This document shows, piece by piece, positions 5,616 to 12,864 of a DNA stretch of 12,962 nt. Positions within the stretch are counted from its first letter, which is position 1, and every line of letters begins with the position of its first letter. Below the pieces are notes generated by a model. The model searched no databases. It saw nothing but the letters and a program-made list of their open reading frames with translations, and was not told the origin of the DNA. Source of the stretch: an uncultured Eubacteriales bacterium (GTDB lineage: Bacteria; Bacillota; Clostridia; Oscillospirales; Oscillospiraceae); the NCBI GenBank assembly GCA_900549705.1, contig URPI01000047.1:1-12962 (forward strand), in the 5' to 3' direction. Made by a program: the position numbers and the translations under genes.

Positions 5616-6536
5616 ATGAATCATACTCAGGTTGCGTGTTTTCTCGCTGCGGCAAAGGCCGAGAGCTTTGCTGTGGCGGCAGACGGCGTCTATATGACGC
5701 CCCCGACCTTTAGCCGCCAGATTGCTTCGCTGGAACAGGAATTGGGCTTTTCGCTATTTCAGCGGGGCTGGAAGAATAATCAGCTGACGCCAGCGGGGCA
5801 GATTATGTTTGAAGGACTCTCTGCCATATCCATGGAATACAATCTCCTGCTCAGCCGGGCGCTGAATGCTGCGTCGAATGTTGCCGGCACGCTGGTGCTT
5901 GGGCTGCTGGAGGGTCAGCTGGTAGATCCGGATCTGCGAAGTGTATTGCAGAGCTTCCGTTCACGGTTTCCGGGCGTTACGGTAGAACTTAGACGATATT
6001 CCTTTCACGATATGCTCAAGGCGCTGAAAAGCGCAGAGCTCGATGCCGGAATCACCTTGTCCGTGGAGCTTATGAACCATCCGGATATGAATGCAATTCC
6101 GCTCTATTCTGTGGGAAATGATATGGTTTTCGCAACGGATACCTTTTCGGACAGCGTGTATGCTGCAAGCCTACGGGACTTTGCAGATCAGACATTCATA
6201 GAAATTGAGCAATCTGATTCTCCTATCATCTCCGGCTTAATGTTGGACAGCTGCAAGCGCGCAGGATTTATCCCCCGTATCTGCAAGGTAAAGAATTTAA
6301 AGGAACAGATCACCGCAATCGAACTGGGACAGGGGGTTGCAGCGTTTAACCAGTTTCACCAGACCTGCAATCATCCGGGGCTGACCCATATTTCACTGCC
6401 GGAGCTTCCGGCGGTAGAGTTCTCTTTTGCGTGGATGAAGACATCTGGCAATCATGCTTTGCCGTTTCTGGTATCTGAAATGCAGCGGTATTTTCAGAAG
6501 GAAGAATTCTCTGACGTGCCCTTGTGCAATGAATGA
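5616..6536 (+). CDS. LysR-family transcriptional regulator
   Basis: A 306-residue LysR regulator, normal length for the family. I start it at 5616 (MNHTQVACFLAAAKAESF) because LysR proteins begin right at this helix; a GTG at 5577 would add 13 unlikely residues. The N-terminal winged HTH is clear (VAADGVYMTPPTFSRQIASLEQELGFSLFQRGWKNNQLTPAG, about residues 18-60). The effector-binding domain follows from about residue 88, with a typical IELGQGVAAFNQ segment. The ribosome site is weak (GGCGG). It lies 154 bp upstream of the isomerase-like gene on the same strand and is the obvious candidate to control that operon. The intervening DNA carries a separate promoter and a dyad, so it is probably not simply read through. 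Confidence 0.9.
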   Translation: MNHTQVACFLAAAKAESFAVAADGVYMTPPTFSRQIASLEQELGFSLFQRGWKNNQLTPAGQIMFEGLSAISMEYNLLLSRALNAASNVAGTLVLGLLEGQLVDPDLRSVLQSFRSRFPGVTVELRRYSFHDMLKALKSAELDAGITLSVELMNHPDMNAIPLYSVGNDMVFATDTFSDSVYAASLRDFADQTFIEIEQSDSPIISGLMLDSCKRAGFIPRICKVKNLKEQITAIELGQGVAAFNQFHQTCNHPGLTHISLPELPAVEFSFAWMKTSGNHALPFLVSEMQRYFQKEEFSDVPLCNE

Positions 6537-6566
6537 GCTCGTTTTGACTGCCTTGTAATGCAGAAA

Positions 6567-6603
6567 GCAAGGGCTTGTTCCATTTTCGGAAACAAGTCCT
6601 TGC
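6567..6603. promoter_or_regulatory. Hairpin between LysR and the operon
   Basis: The arms at 6567-6581 and 6588-6603 (GCAAGGGCTTGTTCC against GGAAACAAGTCCTTGC) pair with one mismatch-type position and one bulge around a 6-base loop. No T-run follows, so termination would be weak. It ends just before the -35 of the operon promoter. Confidence 0.5.
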
Positions 6604-6613
6604 AGAAGTCAAC

Positions 6614-6657
6614 TTGTGATCCGGTTCCCCACCGTCTACAATAGAATCAGCAATTCT
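6614..6657 (+). promoter_or_regulatory. Promoter and dyad operator of the isomerase-suf operon
   Basis: TTGTGA (6614-6619) and TACAAT (6637-6642) are separated by the ideal 17 bp. Right after the -10 comes a dyad, AGAAT (6643-6647), five bases, ATTCT (6653-6657), resembling a LysR-type half-site pair. The gene starts 34 bases further on, at 6691. Confidence 0.6.
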
Positions 6658-6690
6658 GTAGTTCTATGATAAAGAAGGGACGCTGATCGT

Positions 6691-8241
6691 ATGAAAATTT
6701 GTAAAGCAAAGGATACCAAGCTCGTGGTGCAGCCAGTCATCGGCATTATGGTCCATGAATATGTATTTGAAGGACCTTGCCGGTTTGGAGGAGGAGATGC
6801 GCTGACTCTGGAATTTGACCGCATGGTGGGTGCGGATGGGTTTCAGGCGTTTCGGAAAAACTTGGCCCAGTATATTGCTCCGGTAGAGGAGTTTGAAATG
6901 CTGGAGCCTGTCAGCTATGAGATCACGGAAGCCTTTGAGGTCACTGAGGCGATGATGGCTGAGCTTACAAAGAATGATGCCAAGACGGACGTTTACCTGT
7001 TTACCTCCATTGGACGCACCTATCCGATGGTGTTGGAACTGGTTTCCCGCACCAACAAGCCGTTTATCTGTCTTCAGGAATGTTGTGACAGAACCCAGGT
7101 GCCTGCCATGCTCCGTTCTAGAGGCTACGAATGCGTCTCAGAAATGACCTGGGAGGAAACCGTGGAGAAGATGAGGGCATACTGGCTGCGGAAGGTGCTG
7201 AAAAACAGCAAACTCCTGCTGGTTACGCGCGGGTTTACAAACTCTGCAATGGTCTCTGCCTGTGATGGCTTTATCAACATCGATGATGCTGCAAAAAAGC
7301 TGGGCTTTCGGTACCAGTGCGTAGATGTCCATGAATTTATTGACCAGTCCCATATGGAGGGGACGCCCTGTCCCACGCTGCCCACTCGGACGCCCATGGC
7401 CTTTACTGCAGCGGATCAGGCGGAATGGGAGCAAAAGGCGGATGAACTTATCGCCGGGGCTGGCTATTGCAATGTAGCGAAAGAGGAAGTAGTAAACGGT
7501 CTAAGGTTCTATGCCACTGCCAAAAAGTTCATGGAGCATTATGAGTGCAACGCCTTCTCCGTCCCTTGTCCCGAAATGTGCGCAACCACCCGGCTCAATC
7601 AGGAACATATGACCCCCTGTTTCTCGCACAGCCTGCTGAATGCAGAGGGAATCTCCTCGGCGTGTGAATATGACATTCCCGGACTGGTTGCGCAGATTAT
7701 GCTGTCCGCTGCCGCAAAGGCAGGCGCCTATATTGGCAACTGCGTTCCGCTCTACTATGAGAAGGACAGAAAAACCGTTGCAACCTTTATGGGACCCCCC
7801 AATGACTTACAGGAAAAGGTCAATGCCATGACTCAGGAGGAGCGGGACAACCTCATTATTACGTATCACTCCTCCATCAATCTGCAAATGCATGGGTATA
7901 ACAAGCCGGCGCTAAACTATGATATTCGGAATTACACTGCCTCCGGCTGGGGGCCCACCATGCGGCACGACTTTCGGCAGGAAAAAGGACAGGTGCTGAC
8001 CATGGCGAGAATTTCTCCGGATGCGGGCACTTTGTTTGTGGCAAGAGGTACAGTTGTTGCCGGTACAGGCGAAACCATGAGCGGCTGCACCCAGGGTGTA
8101 CTGTTTTCCGTGAAGGACAGCAAGGACTTCTTCCAGAAGCAATGCAACGTTGGTAACCATGTACCGATGGTCATGGCGGACTGCTTTGATGAAATTGTGG
8201 AGCTCGGAAAGCTTTTGGGACTGAACGTGGTCACGGCATGA
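6691..8241 (+). CDS. L-fucose/L-arabinose isomerase-superfamily-like protein
   Basis: A 516-residue protein whose C-terminal half resembles the FucI/AraA aldose-ketose isomerase superfamily: ACEYDIPGLVAQIML (about 324-338), then KGQVLTMARISPDAGTLFVARGTVV (about 432-456) and GNHVPMVMADCFDEIVELGKLLG (488-510). These match the family's 'CEaDi', 'VTlaR' and 'GxHH...GD' blocks as I remember them. Glu326 and His490 fit as metal ligands, but the usual Asp after the second block appears to be Asn350 (YIGN), and the HCG segment reads FMG (366-368). The metal site may be altered, so I do not name a substrate. The protein is unusually cysteine-rich (including Cys131-Cys132, Cys293, Cys297). A ribosome site (GAAGGG) lies 11 bases before the ATG. 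It is the first gene of the operon and overlaps the next by ATGA. It may be a sugar isomerase, a related lyase, or a non-catalytic homologue. Confidence 0.72.
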   Translation: MKICKAKDTKLVVQPVIGIMVHEYVFEGPCRFGGGDALTLEFDRMVGADGFQAFRKNLAQYIAPVEEFEMLEPVSYEITEAFEVTEAMMAELTKNDAKTDVYLFTSIGRTYPMVLELVSRTNKPFICLQECCDRTQVPAMLRSRGYECVSEMTWEETVEKMRAYWLRKVLKNSKLLLVTRGFTNSAMVSACDGFINIDDAAKKLGFRYQCVDVHEFIDQSHMEGTPCPTLPTRTPMAFTAADQAEWEQKADELIAGAGYCNVAKEEVVNGLRFYATAKKFMEHYECNAFSVPCPEMCATTRLNQEHMTPCFSHSLLNAEGISSACEYDIPGLVAQIMLSAAAKAGAYIGNCVPLYYEKDRKTVATFMGPPNDLQEKVNAMTQEERDNLIITYHSSINLQMHGYNKPALNYDIRNYTASGWGPTMRHDFRQEKGQVLTMARISPDAGTLFVARGTVVAGTGETMSGCTQGVLFSVKDSKDFFQKQCNVGNHVPMVMADCFDEIVELGKLLGLNVVTA

Positions 8242-8642
8242 CGCAGGCTGAGTTCAATCAGGCGCTGGCAGAGAAGAAGGCAAGAGAGGAAGCGATTGCT
8301 TCCTCCTTTGCCGGTGCTCCGGATGAAGAGATACCGGGTCTTTTATTGGAGTTCCTCTGTTGTAAGTATCTGCTCCATCCAGAAGAAATTCGCTCGGAGA
8401 ACCTGATCCAGCTTGGAGAGCAGAGTACAGCCAAAATCGCGGGGATCCAAAGCTCGGGGATAGAGTTTCGCGAAAAATCCGCTGGGTGTACCACAGCTTC
8501 TTCCGGTGTGATCAAAAAGATACTGTTGGCAATGGCGGTTGGAAAGTGTATCGGCGTGAAATTGGATCCGGATCAGGTCGCTGCGGCGGAGACTGTGTCA
8601 CAATTAGCTGATTTGATGATCAAAACACGAAGAAACAGGTGA
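8238..8642 (+). CDS. Small hypothetical protein between the isomerase and SufS
   Basis: A 134-residue soluble protein I do not recognise. Its start overlaps the preceding stop (ATGA), and it ends 6 bp before sufS, so it is surely part of the operon. The N-terminal third is helical and charged. It has four cysteines: Cys41-Cys42 in FLCCKYLL, Cys84 in SAGCTTASSGVIKKIL, and Cys104 in VGKCIGVKLD. The Cys84 segment loosely recalls the GxGCxxSxAS site of SufU/IscU-type proteins, and the end (IGVKLDPDQVAAAETVSQLADLM) loosely recalls an acyl-carrier-type helix, but without the Asp-Ser-Leu attachment site. Both resemblances are weak. Its place between a desulfurase and an isomerase-like protein makes a sulfur-acceptor or adaptor role worth considering. 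Confidence 0.8.
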   Translation: MTQAEFNQALAEKKAREEAIASSFAGAPDEEIPGLLLEFLCCKYLLHPEEIRSENLIQLGEQSTAKIAGIQSSGIEFREKSAGCTTASSGVIKKILLAMAVGKCIGVKLDPDQVAAAETVSQLADLMIKTRRNR

Positions 8643-8648
8643 TGTACC

Positions 8649-9872
8649 ATGCTGGATGTGAAGCAGATTCGTGAGGATTTTCCTATTCTCAACACGCGGC
8701 AGCATGGCTGCCCCCTGATTTACCTGGACAACGCCGCTACTATGCAGATGCCGCAGCCGGTATTGGAGCAGCTGGTATCTCATTATCATAGCCAGAATGG
8801 CAATGTGCATCGCGGCGTTCACAGTCTCAGTCAGAAATCCACCTCTGCCACGGAACGGGCCAGAGAACGGATCGCGGCGTACATTGGCGCGAAGGCGGAG
8901 GAGATCATTTTTACTGCTGGCACCACAGATTCGCTCAACATGCTCTCGCAAATGCTGGAGCCAACCATTCGCCCCGGCCAACAGATTATTGTTTCAGCCA
9001 TGGAGCACCACTCCAATCTGATTCCATGGCAGGAACTATGCCAGCGCACCGGCGCGGTTCTCACGATTCTGCACATGGATCGGAATTGTGATCTGGATTT
9101 AACGCAGCTTGGTCAGCTGCTGGAGCGGGATACCGCATTGGTTGCAGTCACTTGGGTGTCCAACGTGCTTGGAACAGTGAATCCAGTCGGTGAGATCACC
9201 ATGATGAGCCATGCGGCGGGGGCAATGACGGTCCTAGACGGAGCGCAGGCGATGAAGCTCCCGGAGATTGATGTGACCGCCGTGGACTGTGACTTTCTGG
9301 CGTTCTCTGGGCATAAGCTGGGGGCGCTGACCGGGATCGGTGTCCTTTATGGGAAGAACAATATATTGAGCCAGCTGCCGCCGGTTCGTTTTGGCGGCGG
9401 GATGATTCGGGAGAGCCAATATTCCGCCAGCAGCTATGGAGGCGTTCCGCAGCGCTTTGAGGCCGGAACGCCGAATTATGTAGGAGCGATTAGCTTGGGC
9501 TGTGCCATGGAATATTTACAGTCTGTGGGCAGAATAGAGCTTGCACAGCAGGAGCAGATTTTGACGGTTCTGCTCCGGAAGGAACTGGATACGATACCCG
9601 AGGTGACGGTAATCGGAACGCCGAACCGGCGCTGCGGCGTTGTGAGCTTCGTTGTGCCCGGCATCCATCCCTTTGACCTTGGAGCTATGCTGGACAGCCA
9701 GGGGATTGCAGTTCGAACCGGCCATTTGTGTGCCCAGCCACTGGTGAATCAGCTGGGATATGACAGCGTGATCCGTGTATCGCCCGCCTTTTATAACACG
9801 GAACAGGAATGCCTGGAGCTTATATCAGCACTAAAACGCACCATTCCGCTGCTGAAAGGGGAATGGACATGA
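8649..9872 (+). CDS. sufS: SufS/CsdA-type cysteine desulfurase
   Basis: A 407-residue group II PLP-dependent cysteine desulfurase, which takes sulfur from L-cysteine as an enzyme persulfide and releases alanine. The start has an AGGTGA site. Expected residues are all visible: YLDNAAT (26-31) near the N-terminus, SAMEHHSNLIPWQ with the PLP-stacking His (120/121), VLDGAQ (Asp197), FSGHKLGALTGIGVLYG with the Schiff-base Lys223, and RTGHLCAQP with the catalytic Cys361. Length matches E. coli SufS (about 406). The stop overlaps the SufE start (ATGA). No SufB, SufC, SufD or SufU gene is beside it, so this pair may be dedicated to a pathway other than general Fe-S assembly. The class is certain; the choice between the names sufS and csdA is not. 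Confidence 0.95.
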   Translation: MLDVKQIREDFPILNTRQHGCPLIYLDNAATMQMPQPVLEQLVSHYHSQNGNVHRGVHSLSQKSTSATERARERIAAYIGAKAEEIIFTAGTTDSLNMLSQMLEPTIRPGQQIIVSAMEHHSNLIPWQELCQRTGAVLTILHMDRNCDLDLTQLGQLLERDTALVAVTWVSNVLGTVNPVGEITMMSHAAGAMTVLDGAQAMKLPEIDVTAVDCDFLAFSGHKLGALTGIGVLYGKNNILSQLPPVRFGGGMIRESQYSASSYGGVPQRFEAGTPNYVGAISLGCAMEYLQSVGRIELAQQEQILTVLLRKELDTIPEVTVIGTPNRRCGVVSFVVPGIHPFDLGAMLDSQGIAVRTGHLCAQPLVNQLGYDSVIRVSPAFYNTEQECLELISALKRTIPLLKGEWT

Positions 9873-10270
9873 CGCTTTCCGAGAAGCAGAATGCGATGAT
9901 CGCAGAGATCAACAGGTTGGGGGACTGCTTTGAACAGTACAGCTATTTGCTTGTGAAATCGCAGGAGCTTCCCAGTATGCCAGAGAATCTGCACATTGGT
10001 GAAACGCTTGTTCCTGGTTGCCAATCTAAAGTGTGGCTTTCTGTCCGAACCGTACATGGGCGAGTCTATTTTGATGCAGATTCTGATACGCTGATCCTAA
10101 AAGGGGTGTTGCAGCTTTTGCGCGAGCTGCTGTGGGGAGAAGAAATCAGCGAAGTGTCAGCCCTACACATAACCCTCTTTACAGAAACCGAGCTGGCTGC
10201 AACATTTACCAGTGACCGAAATACCGGTGTGAGGGAGATCATTCGGCGGATTGCAAGTTGTAAAGACTGA
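9869..10270 (+). CDS. sufE: SufE/CsdE-type sulfur acceptor
   Basis: A 133-residue SufE-family protein that accepts the persulfide from SufS and passes it on. I place the start at 9869, where ATGA overlaps the sufS stop and AAAGGGG lies about nine bases upstream; an earlier frame start at 9809 lies inside sufS. VPGCQSKVWL carries the acceptor Cys, which falls at residue 51 with this start, the same number as in E. coli SufE and a good check on the start. The C-terminal part (FTSDRNTGVREIIRRI) ends in the expected Arg-rich helix. It is the last gene of the operon, and a strong terminator follows 46 bp later. Confidence 0.93.
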   Translation: MTLSEKQNAMIAEINRLGDCFEQYSYLLVKSQELPSMPENLHIGETLVPGCQSKVWLSVRTVHGRVYFDADSDTLILKGVLQLLRELLWGEEISEVSALHITLFTETELAATFTSDRNTGVREIIRRIASCKD

Positions 10271-10315
10271 CTGGCAGAAGCAGGTCATATTGGCCGGAAG
10301 CAATCCACTTAGACG

Positions 10316-10355
10316 ACGTCCCCTATGCAGTGTTTTCCTGCATAGGGGACGTTTT
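10316..10355 (+). terminator. Terminator of the isomerase-sufSE operon
   Basis: A perfect 15-bp stem (10316-10330 with 10338-10352, ACGTCCCCTATGCAG and its complement), a 7-base loop, then TTTTG. It sits between the convergent operons. Confidence 0.88.
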
Positions 10356-10377
10356 GCGGGGTTACTGGTTATATCAG

Positions 10378-10401
10378 AAACCTGATTCTGCTAAAGTCAG
10401 G
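10378..10401 (-). terminator. Weak candidate terminator of the permease gene
   Basis: Read leftward just past the permease stop, CCTGA and TCAGG (complements of 10397-10401 and 10381-10385) form a 5-bp stem with an 11-base loop, followed by TTTCTG. It is weak and may not be functional. Confidence 0.3.
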
Positions 10402-10407
10402 CGTGCA

Positions 10408-11838
10408 TTACAGCAATCCGGCCAGCGGCGCCACTGCATAAAACAGGGGCACAAGAAGGAGAGTCCAAATAATCGTAATCAGAATATTGGGCAGAGCAAA
10501 ATCTTTGACTTGCATATATCCAGCGGTATTGCCTTTGACAACCAGATACTGTGGCTGAACGGGCATCAGCTGCGACCATGCAACGACAAATACCATCATC
10601 AGACCGACATAGGCGGTGTTAATACCGCACATGGCGGAGACAGCCATAACCGCGGGCATAACCACCAGACCGGCACCGCCGCCGGGAACCAGAATGTTGA
10701 CTACATGACCAAGGCAGGTGATAACAACCAACAGAACAAAGGGACTGGAAATGTTCATCTTTCCAAACAGAACCGTAGCCAGCCATTCACCTAGACCGGT
10801 ATTTGCGATAGCACCGGCAAAGCCTACGAACATACCAATCTGGAACAGCATACCCCAGTTCTGTGCCCGCAGGGCATCCTCGGCTTTAACCACACCAATT
10901 TTCGGACAGATTACCAGTGCGGCAAATACCAGACCGATGGTTGGGGGCATGATGCCATAGTTGCCACCAAGGAAAAAGCATGCAACCATAGCAATCAGAT
11001 ATACGGCATAGCGGATTTCTGTCCCATCCATCCTGGGCAGCTTTGCGTGCTCAGGTTGAATTGCTTCCATATCAATAGAGACAGAATCTTTGCGAAACAG
11101 TCCAAACCAAATGGACAGGAATATCCAGCCGGATAGCAGCATGACAATACCAGTGGGAATACCGATGGTGGCGAACTGTGAAAAGGTGACAGTGATTGCT
11201 CCCTCTGTGGCAGAGGCGATTGCGCCTACACCGGCTGCATTTGTTGCAGCGGAGGAGATGAAGCATAGACCGCCCGCTCCACCGGCCCAAATCAGCCCGA
11301 TAAACATGGCCTTGCCAAGACGGCTGGTTCCGGGCTCCTCATGAAGTGCCTTCAATACGGAAATGATGATGGGACAAACAGCCAGTAGCGCAGGAAGGTT
11401 GGCAATAAAGGCGGAGAGCAGACCGCCGGTAAGCATAATCGCCAACAGCATTAAAGCGGGAGTCCGGCCAATTGTACGCATCAGACCGTAAGCGACGCGG
11501 GCCCCCAGATTCGTCTTGCTCATGCCTTGGGCGACAATGGTCAGACCAAGCACCAGCAGGAAGGGAGAGGTGCCGAAAGCGGCGAATAAAGCGCCTTGGG
11601 GCATTACGCCTGTGAGGATGATTAATGCAGCAAAAATCAATGTGGAGAGCATCGTGGAAAGGCAGTTGCCGATCAGGATTACAACCATCCACGCCAGGGC
11701 TGCCAGTGCCTTCTGACCTGTTGGTTCCAGACCGTTTAGCGGCAGCAGACGTACCACGATGTACAATAGGCAGGCTACTATTAAGCCAATTACTTGCTTA
11801 CTCGAAATTGAGTCTGTGATTTGTTTTTTCTTTTCCAT
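10408..11838 (-). CDS. DASS/SLC13-like anion permease (ion transporter superfamily)
   Basis: A 476-residue polytopic membrane protein with a short cytoplasmic N-terminus (MEKKKQ) and about 11-12 hydrophobic segments arranged as two halves around a hydrophilic loop near residues 248-275. It resembles DASS/SLC13 (CitT/INDY) permeases, which import dicarboxylates or other anions, usually with Na+ or by exchange. The two re-entrant loops where the family carries Ser-Asn-Thr instead read IANLPALLAVCPI (Asn147) and VPGGGAGLVVMPAV (about 384-397). The substrate may therefore differ from classical C4-dicarboxylates. Start chosen at 11838; the ribosome site is weak (GGAAGTGGA). It follows the second LysR gene by 21 bp on the same strand, so the regulator and permease are probably co-transcribed, and it faces the sufSE operon tail to tail. 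Confidence 0.82.
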   Translation of the reverse strand: MEKKKQITDSISSKQVIGLIVACLLYIVVRLLPLNGLEPTGQKALAALAWMVVILIGNCLSTMLSTLIFAALIILTGVMPQGALFAAFGTSPFLLVLGLTIVAQGMSKTNLGARVAYGLMRTIGRTPALMLLAIMLTGGLLSAFIANLPALLAVCPIIISVLKALHEEPGTSRLGKAMFIGLIWAGGAGGLCFISSAATNAAGVGAIASATEGAITVTFSQFATIGIPTGIVMLLSGWIFLSIWFGLFRKDSVSIDMEAIQPEHAKLPRMDGTEIRYAVYLIAMVACFFLGGNYGIMPPTIGLVFAALVICPKIGVVKAEDALRAQNWGMLFQIGMFVGFAGAIANTGLGEWLATVLFGKMNISSPFVLLVVITCLGHVVNILVPGGGAGLVVMPAVMAVSAMCGINTAYVGLMMVFVVAWSQLMPVQPQYLVVKGNTAGYMQVKDFALPNILITIIWTLLLVPLFYAVAPLAGLL

Positions 11839-11859
11839 TCCATTCCACTTCCATTCCGT

Positions 11860-12831
11860 TTAATAATAGATCGATGGGAGATTTGTCTTGTCTGCTTTAT
11901 GCTTCAGTTTTGGCAGATAATCCAGCCGTTGCTGTATGTGACGACTGACGGTTCGGATATGCTGTGCGACCAGAGCCTGATTTTTGGTAAGCGGCTCCGC
12001 AGAGGAAAAGGCGAGGTACATTGTTGCAGGAATCACGCCATCAGCAATTGGAACGACATTGACAAGACCAGTCTCGATATAGACGTTATCAATTGCCATC
12101 ATACCAGGCAGAACAGCATAGCCCATGCCCTTTGAAACGGCTTTGATCACACTGTCGCGCTCTGCAAAGGTGTAAGAATATCCACCTTTGTGATTGGCAA
12201 TGTGCGCATTTTTGTCCGCTTCCTTCAGTACGATAATACCGTCTTCCTGCAATCGTGCCAGCGGGATGCTTTCTTCAAAGGCCAGCATGTGACGTTTGGG
12301 AATATATAGATACATCCGGTCGTGAATCAGCGGCTCAATCATTACGTGACACTGCTGGGCGTTCTGATATAGCTGCTTCTCCTCGTCATCAATACAAATA
12401 CCGATACCAAAATCCGCTTGGTGCTCCACAACTGCATCCAGTACGCTGGCGCGCGTACATTCGTTAATACTCAGCTGGATTTCCTGGGACTCTCCCCGCA
12501 CGCTGGATATAAGTTGGAGCATAGCTGCATTACAGAATACAGGTGCTGCATTCAAATGCACCTCAGCCGGATTATCCTCCGGCGCAACCAGGTGGTCAAC
12601 TCGGTCCAGCTCCCCCTTTATCCGCTTCGCGATCTGATAGAATTCCCGGCCCTTTTCTGTAAGCACCATTCCCTTGTGTGAACGCTCAAACACCTGAAAG
12701 CCCAATTCGTTTTCCAGATTTTGAAGACTGACGCTTAAAGAGGGCTGCGTAATATATAGATTACGAGCTGCTTTTGAGAGAGAGCGGTGCTCTGCAATCT
12801 CAACCACATATAGAAAATGTTCCAGCCGCAT
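11860..12831 (-). CDS. LysR-family transcriptional regulator
   Basis: A 323-residue LysR protein starting at 12831 behind a strong AAAGGAGG site eight bases upstream. The winged HTH is plain (MRLEHFLYVVEIAEHRSLSKAARNL.., with YITQPSLSVSLQNLENELGFQVFERS, residues 1-60), followed by a co-inducer domain from about residue 90, with a typical VSKGMGYAVLPGM segment. The C-terminus extends about 20 residues past the usual end and is basic. It most likely senses the permease substrate or a product and controls the genes on this strand, though LysR proteins more often sit divergently from their targets. It follows the partial upstream gene by 33 bp. Confidence 0.92.
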   Translation of the reverse strand: MRLEHFLYVVEIAEHRSLSKAARNLYITQPSLSVSLQNLENELGFQVFERSHKGMVLTEKGREFYQIAKRIKGELDRVDHLVAPEDNPAEVHLNAAPVFCNAAMLQLISSVRGESQEIQLSINECTRASVLDAVVEHQADFGIGICIDDEEKQLYQNAQQCHVMIEPLIHDRMYLYIPKRHMLAFEESIPLARLQEDGIIVLKEADKNAHIANHKGGYSYTFAERDSVIKAVSKGMGYAVLPGMMAIDNVYIETGLVNVVPIADGVIPATMYLAFSSAEPLTKNQALVAQHIRTVSRHIQQRLDYLPKLKHKADKTNLPSIYY

Positions 12832-12864
12832 GCAGATAGCCTCCTTTCGTAGGTTGCAAGCAGC

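Noticed and set aside
9809..9868. Earlier start for SufE inside sufS
   Set aside because: The ATG at 9869 overlaps the sufS stop, has a well-placed ribosome site, and puts the acceptor Cys at residue 51 as in E. coli SufE.
10330..10794. Plus-strand open frame of 154 residues antisense to the permease
   Set aside because: It overlaps the strong terminator and is antisense to a clear polytopic membrane protein; low-complexity His/Asn/Gln composition is typical of antisense shadow.
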